From: Flaccisagitta enflata
Lineage: Eukaryota > Chaetognatha > Sagittoidea > Aphragmophora
Direction: 5' to 3'
Assembly: GCA_965153355.1 (NCBI GenBank)
Contig: OZ231127.1
Span: forward strand, 86,800,001-86,864,000
DNA: 64,000 bases
The notes beneath the pieces were generated by a model. It ran no database searches. It was not told the DNA's origin and saw only the letters and a list, made by a program, of their open reading frames with translations. This document shows, piece by piece, positions 56,271-64,000 of the stretch. Made by a program: the position numbers and the translations under genes. Numbering within the stretch: position 1 is the stretch's first letter; every line of letters begins with the position of its first letter.

Positions 56271-57870
56271 CCCCGGTCTCTCAATCTTTCTGGCCTTATG
56301 TCTATCTCATTTTCTGTCTCAATCGCTCTGTCTCTCGACTGATGTCTGTCTCAATCTCTCTGTCTCTCGACTGATGAGTGTCTCAATCTCTCTGTCTCTG
56401 GCCTTATGTCTATCTCATTTTCTGTCTCAATCGCTCTGTTCTCGACTGATGTCTGTCTCAATCGCTCTGTCTCTCGACTGATGAGTGTCTCAATCTCTCT
56501 GTCTCTGGCCTATTGTCTGTCTCAATCTCTCTGTCTCTCGACTGATGTCTGTCTCAATCTCTCTGTCTCTCGACTAATGTCTGTCTCAATCTCTCTGTCT
56601 CTCGACTAACGTCTGTCTCAATCTCTCTGGCCTTATGTCTATCTCATTTTCTGTCTCAATTGCTCTGTCTCTCGACTGATGTCTGTCTCAATCTCTCTGT
56701 CTCTCGACTGATGAGTGTCTCAATCTCTCTGTCTCTGGCCTTATGTCTATCACATTTTCTGTCTCAATCGCTCTGTTCTCGACTGATGTCTGTCTCAATC
56801 GCTCTGTCTCTCGACTGATGAGTGTCTCAATCTCTCTGTCTCTGGCCTTATGTCTATCTCATTTTCTGTCTCAATCTCTCTGTCTCTCGACTGATGTGTG
56901 TCTCAATCTCTCTGTCTCTCGACTAATGTCGGTCTCAATCTCTCTGTCTCTCGAATAATGTCTGTCTCAATCTCTCTGTCTCTCGACTGATGTGTGTCTC
57001 AATCTCTCTGTCTCTCGACTGATGTCTATCTCATTTTCTGTCTCAATCTCTCTGTCTCTCGTAATGTCTGTCTCAATCTCTCTGTCTCTCGACTAATGTC
57101 TGTCTCAATCTCTCTGTCTCTCGACTAATGTCTGTCTCAATCTCTCTGTCTCTAGTCTAATGTCTGTCTCAATTCTCTGTCTCTCGACTAATGTCTGTCT
57201 CAATTCTCTGTCTCTCGACTAATGTCTGTCTCAATCTCTCTGTCTCTCGACTAATGTCTGTCTCAATCTCTCTGTCTCTCGACTAATGTCTGTCTCAATC
57301 TCTCTGTCTCTCGACTAATGTCTGTCTCAATCTCTCTGTCTCTCGACTAATGTCTGTCTCAATCTCTCTGTCTCTCGACTAATGTCTGTCTCAATCTCTC
57401 TGTCTCTCGACTAATGTCTGTCTCAATCTCTCTGTCTCTCGACTAATGTCTGTCTCAATATCTCTGTCTCTATACTAATGTCTGTTTCAATCTCTCTGTC
57501 TCTCGACTAATGTCTGTCTCAATCTCTCTGTCTCTCGACTAATGTCTGTCTCAATCTCTCTGTCTCTCGACTAATGTCTGTCTTAATCACTCTGTCTCTC
57601 GACTGATATGTGTCTCAATCTCTCTGTCTCTCGACTAATGTCTTTCTCAATCGCTCTGTCTCTATACTAGTGTCTGTCTCAATCTCTCTGTCTCTCGACT
57701 AATGTCTGTCTCAATCTCTCTGTCTCTTGACTAATGTCTGTCTCAATCTCTCTGTCTCTCGACTAATGTCTGTCTTAATCACTCTGTCTCTCGACTGATA
57801 TGTGTCTCAATCTCTCTGTCTCTCGACTAATGTCTATCTCATTTTCTGTCTCAATCTCTCTGTCTCTCCC
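56271..57870. repeat. 32-bp minisatellite array (right)
   Basis: Reverse complement of the left array: units CTCTGTCTCTCGACTAATGT plus CTGTCTCAATCT, about 50 copies, with a higher-order GGCCTTATGTCTATCTCATT insert recurring near the left end (56290, 56400, 56630, 56735, 56845). Confidence 0.95.
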
Positions 57871-58859
57871 TTTGTGACTGTCTCGCTTTCAATCTCAATT
57901 CTCTTCCTCTTGTCTTCTGTCTGTCTCGCTTTCTGTCTATCAGTCTTTGTCTCTCGCTCTTGTGTCTAGCAAATTGAGCAAGATGCAGAGAATTCGATTT
58001 TAGTGGGAACTCGTCAGGCTCCCCGGTGTCTCAATCTATCTGTCTCTCACCTTGTGTCTGTCTCGCTTTCTGTCTCAATCTCTTTGTCTCTCCCCTTTAT
58101 TCTGTTTCACAAATTTAACAAGGTGCAGAAAGTTCCATTCTAATCATCAGTTTCCTCGAGTGTCTCAATCTCTCTGTCTCTCGCCTTGTGTCTGTCAAAC
58201 TTTCTGCCTCAATATCCCTGTCTCTCCCCTTCATTCCGTCTCACAAATTGAACAAGATGCAGAGAATTCCATTTCAATCATCAGTTTCCCGAGTGTCTCA
58301 ATCTCTCTGTCTTTCGCCTTCAGTCTGTCTCGCTTTCCGTCTGTCACTCTCTGGCCTGATATCTGTCACGTTTTGTCTCTCGCGCTGTTTACGTCTTGCT
58401 CTCTGTCTCTCGCCCAATTTGTGTATCTGGCTGTCTGTGTCAGTTCATTTATCTCTATGCTTCTTCTTCTGTCTCAATTACTTGTACTAACTTTGTCTGT
58501 CCTTCTATGTCTCTCTCTTGCTTGCTCTTTCTCTCCTGACCGATCTCTCGTCCTTTCCTTTGCCTGTCTATCTGTCCATCATTCTAGTATCTAATTGTCT
58601 TGTTTAATGCGTCATCGCATCGCAATGAGGGAGTCTTTCCATTCGTCCTTGTGACCGTCCGTCAGTCCATCCGTCCGTCCATCCGTCCGTCCATCCGTCC
58701 GTCCATCCTCTCTCTCTCTCTTTCCATTTCTCCTTTATCTCGCGTTGCATATATACTACACCCATTTTGCTATATGTAAATCTCTCTCTCTTTTCTTGCC
58801 TCATCTCACCTGTTTTACTGCCGGTTTTGTAATTGCAACTCTAGATGTAATCTCCTCTC

Positions 58860-58918
<59 letters not shown>

Positions 58919-59429
58919 TGCCTCTTCTCACCTGTTTTTCTGCCGGTCTTGCAGTTGCATCTCTCGTCGTAATCTCCTCTCTTATCTCTCTCTCTCTCCC
59001 TTTTCCTGATTTCTACCAAATTTCGATTCCATTTTCCTGCTTTTTCGCGATGAAAATCGATCTTGATCGTTTTTTTCCCTCATGGATTTTTTTCGTCTTG
59101 TTAACAGAAAATCAAAATTCGTTAAGCTTTCCGTCCATCTGTTCATTTAATCAATTCCTTAGCCCAATGGACACGAAACTCTGTTGAACCCCAGGAAAAT
59201 CTGTACGTTCGTCCATCCATCCATTCATCTCGCCACCCCTTCTGGTGTTACAGTGTTGAAGAAGAAATCTAAAGTGGAATAAAAGCATTCTTTTCCATTC
59301 ATCGGCCCTGTTTCGTTCGGAAGCTTGATCAGCAACATGTATTGTACAGCAACTTTTAAACAGAAGAAATAATCATTTACTAATAGAAATCATACTTATC
59401 CAAGTGCTAGATGATTAAAGATATCGTTT
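57871..59429. repeat. diverged minisatellite edge, (CT)n, partial HINE-like element
   Basis: Mirror of 14113-15890. A hairpin remnant ATGCGTCATCGCATCGCA at 58608-58625 with (CCGT)n to 58708. (CT)n at 58863-58915. The left arm has an extra (GA)n block with about 210 bp net difference. No gene. Confidence 0.75.
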
Positions 59430-60836
59430 GTTTTGTTTATTTTGATTATTTTGTTTATTTTATTTATTTTGTTTATTTTTTATTTTGTTTATTTTGTTTA
59501 TTTTGTTTATTTTGTTTATTTTGTTTATTTTGTTTATTTTGTTTATTTTGTTTATTTTGTTTATTTTGTTTATTTTGTTTATTTTGTTTATTTTGTTTAT
59601 TTTGTTTATTTTTTTTTTCTTGTTTATTTTGTTTATTTTGTAAATTATGGAAAGATACTAAACCAATAAATGGTGCTAACTAAAGGATAGAATGACAGAA
59701 TTGAATTTTCAAGTGCCATTTAGACAAATTCAGTGGCGCAGTTGAAAAATTGCATTTGCACTCAAGTTAAGGATTTGCAGAGTCTGGGATCAATTCTGGA
59801 GGCGATACAATTTGTACACCAAATTGTCTTTTCTTTTCGAAATGGCAGAGTAAGATGGTTACTGGTTAGTGGTACCCGACGCCCCAAAGTGGGTAATTGT
59901 TGGAGCAAAGTGACCATGAAAGCGTGGATGACATACACATCAAAAAGATAAATCTTCTATAAAGCTCATATTAACTGTCGAGACAGTAGTTTGCGTAGTT
60001 GCGGCTTGGATTTGGGCTCAGAGGCTAATTTTGGAAAGGCGTTGAAGAAGAAGACGATGAAGAAGAAGAAGAAGAAGAAGAAGAAGAAGAAGAAGAAGAA
60101 GAAAAGAAAAAGAAAAAGAAAAAGAAAAAGAAAAAGAAAAAGAAAAAGAAAAAGAAAAAGAAAAAGAAAAAGAAAAAGAAGAAGAAGAAGGCAGAGGAGG
60201 AGAAGAAAGAGTTTTGATTTGAAAGCATAGGTTCAGGCCTCTTGATTATGATTTTCTTCCGGGCAGCAGGATTTGTGAACTAAAATCTTCCGCCAGTCCA
60301 TCTTGACCACACAAAATTAAGGTTTTTGATGAAACTCTACTTTAGCCATCAAAAACATTTTTACACTCATCCTTGATTCTCTTCAAATGAGTGTGATGGT
60401 AGCTGGATAGATGATAGCTTTTTTCATTTGCAATTTCAAAAAGAAAAAAAAATCATGGTTACAGGAAAAGGAATGTCCTCTCTTTCTTTTCTTTTTTTTT
60501 TAATCTTTTCTTCATCTTTTCCTTTTTTTCTCTCTATTTGATTTTTCCCTCGTCTTTTTTTCCTTTTTCTTTCCCTTTTTTTCTTCTTTTTTCTTCTTCT
60601 TTTTTTTTTTCTTCCTTTTCTTCTTCTTCTTTTCCTTATTTTTTCTCCATTCCAAGACCTTCCGACATGCCCCCCTTCCCTTCCAAGCAGCGGCGCTGCA
60701 TGCTGCAACATAATCAAGAGGCCTGCATAGGTCATCTGTTCTTTTGAGGCCGCTGCCAAGATGGATGTTCCCCTTGTGTCTTGTGTCAATGTCTCTCTGG
60801 TCTCAGTGCTCTAATTCCTCCTTTTAATCGTCCTTC
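59430..60836. repeat. (TTTTGTTTA)n, (AAG)n/(AGAAAA)n and pyrimidine tract
   Basis: 59430-59640 is the 9-bp repeat; 60045-60195 is AAG then AGAAAA, expanded here relative to the left arm; 60480-60645 is a TTTTC/TTC pyrimidine tract. Non-coding DNA between. Mirror of 12746-14112. Confidence 0.75.
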
Positions 60837-61156
60837 CTTTTTAGATGCGTCCGTCAGGAACGCATCTCTATAAGAGGGTCTGTCCGTCCGTCCGTCGGTC
60901 CGTCGGTCCGTCCGTCGGTCCGTCCGTCGGTCCGTCCGTCCGTCGGTCGGTCGGTCGGTCCGTTACGCCTGTGCAAAAAACCGCGTTGCTCGCAGCGTGG
61001 CTCGGTGAGATCCACTTGTAAACAAATGATCAAATCAGATGTTTTGAGAGGTATTTTCACCCGCCCGTTCGTCCATCTGTCTCTCCCTACATATGTCATA
61101 TGATCAATACACGCTGAGACACAGCCCGGACGCATCGTTGCCCGGTCGGGCTTGTT
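60837..61156 (-). mobile_element. HINE-like element, subfamily C (right)
   Basis: Mirror of 12425-12745. Hairpin GATGCGTCCGTCAGGAACGCATC at 60844-60866, (CCGT/CGGT)n to 60962, and CCCGGTCGGGCTTGTT at the other end. Confidence 0.8.
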
Positions 61157-62049
61157 CTTCTGGCATTAGAGCATTCACGACTGATTATTTGTCTTCCATC
61201 TGAGGGATGATTTTGTCGTTGGCGGAGCTTAATTTTTTTTTTCCGCTGTTATTTTGGTCGGTCATTAAATTGTTTTTTTTTCTTCTCGTCACAGTTACTT
61301 CTTTTGCGTTTTTGCAAGTAACCTGTATTTTGCAATACGGACTTTACCCAATGATCAAAATAACTTTTGCATAATGGTCATTTTCCATGATCAATGCATG
61401 GCCACTGCACCGTTTTTGTCACTCGCATTCATACAATTACTTTCTAGGATACAGAATTCACCTGAGAGGACGCATCTACTACCTTGGAAAAAAGTATATA
61501 TACACCCGTGGTATAACATGATTTACTGATTGAATATTTACTTCATAATCATAATGAAAGTGTTTATTTGTCAAGTGACTTGTTTTCTAACTGAACATTC
61601 TTTTAAAAGGTTTTGAAAACAATTTTCAGAGTCGTTTTAACTAGTAATGTATGATCTTGTCATATCATTATAACGAAAATTTTCTATTTGGGAAAGTGTA
61701 TATAGTTTTGTCGGCCGTTTTTAAATGATTGAAGCCACAGGAACCAGGTTGAGCTCATCTTTTAGATTTTTTGATGTAGATGAGTTTGCTTTTTTGAAAA
61801 AAGTATCTAGCTGTTCTGGGAGCCATGATATCTCTTCTTAAAAGCGACTTGAAATTTTCACATTTTAGTACGTTCAATATTCTCCTGATTCACAAAATGA
61901 ACGTTTTTACTCTTTTGCTTGTAATTTCCAAATGGTTAGAGTTACAAACTTCAGGTTGGGCTCATTTTGAAGATTTTTTGATGAAGATTAATTTCTTTTT
62001 TTTTAAATCTATCTGGCGTCTTTAGAAGCTGAAATATCCTTGGTAGAAG
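61157..62049. other. no gene recognised
   Basis: Mirror of 11527-12424; AT-rich non-coding. Confidence 0.55.
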
Positions 62050-62606
62050 TTGTATATATCAGGATGTGCAGAAAATCTGCTAAAAACATAAAAGTACATA
62101 ATCCACACTTCTTGATTGCCCAGTAATGAAACAGTAGCCTTCAATTGTTCTAACAGATGTTAATGTGCTGTTTAAAAGATAATTGGTTGGCAAAGATTCC
62201 AATTATAATGTCATCCATTACAGAATTTTTACCAGCAACCTGAGCTTTTCAACACTAATAAAGGTTTGAGCTACAGATGCCAGATTAGTCCCAAATGAAA
62301 GATATTTTAATTTTCTTTCATTTGAGTCCAATCTGGCATCTATAGCTCAAACCGTTTAGACAGGAGAATGATTTGAAGAAAAATTTCCAGGTTACTGGTA
62401 AAAATTCTGTGAAATGGGAAAGTTTGACAAGAGTATAATTCATTCCTTTGCCAACCAAGATTATTCTTATGAAAAACGGCACATTCTAACATCTAGTAGA
62501 ACTAATTAGGAGGCTATACCCCAAATTTCGTATTACTGGGCCATCAAGAAGTGTGGTTTTTGTACTTTTATGTTTTTACCAAATTTTTTGCACATCCTGT
62601 TATACT
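62050..62606. mobile_element. long foldback MITE, right-arm copy
   Basis: Same element as 10984-11526, ending TTGCACATCCTGTTATA at 62606. Its inner half (62058-62270) is clearly more diverged from the left copy than the surrounding arm, whereas the outer half is nearly full length and retains segments missing from the partner half of the left copy. Confidence 0.82.
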
Positions 62607-63786
62607 TATTTCCTAGGTAGTATTTTGGAAGAGTGATATTCCCGAGAAATGAAACAAAATGAAACTATGACAACAAACTATGACAACAATAAATGTCAAT
62701 ATCGGTCGATCCAATTTGAAATCTTAAGAGTTGTTCAAACGCATCATATCTAAAGTATGTTATTCGATCCATTTAAAAGCAACCCTGATCAAAAGACGAT
62801 GCGTACTTTTCTCATCACGGGACAACTGTCGGATAAGAGCTCAATTTCTCCTTTTCGATTTCTATTTAGATACAGGTACATGAAAAACATTTCGGTCTTA
62901 ATTTGTGCAAATGATTTCCCAAGCCAAAGGAACCCTCCCGACTGATTGCTGATAAAATTTGAGCCAGGCAATTAGGCACCACTTGTTTGTTATTGTCATT
63001 TCCAAGAATTGGCGACAGTTTATCTTAAATAGTATTTCTAGGATGCTTCTAGTAAGTTCAAACCATAGTGCACAGTTCTTTGGTCAGAGCATCCTCTCGA
63101 AAATGGGAAAAACAGTTGCCAAAACAAATCCACGCCACATCTGGATTTACCTTTCTAATTTTTTCTCTTTTCATTTTTCCCTTTTTTTTTTTTTTTTTTT
63201 TTTTTGCATTGGCCCTCAGTTTTTGCGGTCTTGCATAATTTCTGGTATTTGGTGTCAAATGTCCGTAGCCAAAAAGGTTTTTGATTTTTTGTTAAACCCA
63301 TTTATCCAAATATTTCCAGATAATGCTCGTTAGTTCAACAGTCTTACCTTCGTGCGAGTAACCATATATATATGTGAATATACCACTCTCTTATGCACAT
63401 TGCAAATTGCATTGCATAGTAGGCCTTGCCAAAAAGCACCGAAAATTGCGGTTTTTCGTTACTGGCTAAGTGTCTTTATAGAAGGCTGTGTCCAAGGTCA
63501 GAAACGCGAAATATTGCGTAACGCGAAATTGGCTGAAATACTGATTTCTGGGCATTACGGCCCCTGCCCAGCCACATTACAGCCTCACCCAGCTACATAC
63601 TGCCCCTACCCTGCCGCAATACTGCCCCTACCCTCCCGCCAACGGCTACTTATTGGCCGTGTTGGATAGGCATGCCAAACAGACTTGCAGACGCACCGAC
63701 GGAACATCTATCAATTGCACTTGTCCCTGACTGATATCTACTTGGTCTATGACTGACGTCTTTACTTTTTGTCCTCTGTTCTTGTA
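62607..63786. other. no gene recognised
   Basis: Mirror of 9802-10983. Poly-T at 63181-63205 and a GCCCCTACCCTGCC imperfect repeat at 63555-63640. Confidence 0.6.
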
Positions 63787-63939
63787 AGTCGCGTGCACGC
63801 GACCCTATAACCCGCTATGTTCGTCGGTCGGTAAGGGGCGTATTTTGCATTATTGTTCCTGCCCAAATGCTTGGCTAACCTTTTTTTATCACTATGCCTA
63901 CCCGCACGCGACTTGGGTAGCCGTGTATCCGGCCTTGTT
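63787..63939 (-). mobile_element. HINE-like element, subfamily B (right)
   Basis: Mirror of 9649-9801: hairpin GTCGCGTGCACGCGAC at 63789-63804, internal CCCGCACGCGACTTGG, and GCCGTGTATCCGGCCTTGTT at the end. Confidence 0.78.
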
Positions 63940-64000
63940 CTTTCGTGCTCCGTGACTCCGACCCCATTTTAACATGGAGCGTTTGTCAGCTCTTTGGCCA

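Overview
This is a window of animal nuclear DNA. The genes are split by introns with GT-AG borders whose reading phases all match. They encode a myosin VI motor, a ROCO-family GTPase and the end of a neuropeptide F/Y-type rhodopsin-class GPCR. The GPCR TM6-TM7 signature (CWLP, AMSSVCYNPFLYSWLN, FRKEF) is typical of bilaterian, especially protostome, peptide receptors. I cannot name the species. The DNA is unusually rich in microsatellites, minisatellites and short non-autonomous transposons.

Layout. (1) 1-7709, minus strand: the 5' part of a myosin VI gene, exons 1-8, running off the left edge. Several exons are tandemly re-copied together with their splice sites: exon 8 five times plus a sixth cut by the window edge, the 3' half of exon 5 four times, and the 3' half of exon 2 as decayed copies. 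(2) 7710-9587: upstream DNA with simple repeats and one transposon-like element. (3) 9588-31493 and 40768-64000: two arms of a giant inverted repeat. The right arm is still paired at the last base, so the palindrome continues outside the window. Its mirror point is about 36130 near the centre and drifts outward because microsatellites and one 1.25-kb deletion differ between arms. (4) 31494-40767: unique spacer with the 3' two thirds of the ROCO gene, a decayed Penelope-like retroelement and two foldback or hAT-like MITEs.

Genes in the palindrome. The right arm plus spacer carry an intact two-exon ROCO gene (minus strand, 43890 to 38182; LRR, Roc GTPase with a coiled-coil insertion, COR-like region, C-terminal HEPN-like RNKVAH motif). 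The left arm has only a copy cut off at the inner breakpoint, inside the GTPase domain. The right arm also holds six 3' exons of the GPCR (48552-51273, plus strand). The left-arm copy has lost three of these exons to a deletion. I found no TM1-TM5 exons for this receptor.

The most unusual signals are: the giant palindrome; exon-edge tandem duplication recurring in two unrelated genes, with microsatellites starting at or near splice donors; and a dispersed family of short elements with a (GGAC)-type tetranucleotide tract and a 3' terminal hairpin whose 3' arm stays complementary to an internal 5' motif even as both change between subfamilies. That structure resembles Helentron-derived HINE/mini-me/pearl elements. 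No tRNA, rRNA or CRISPR array was recognised.
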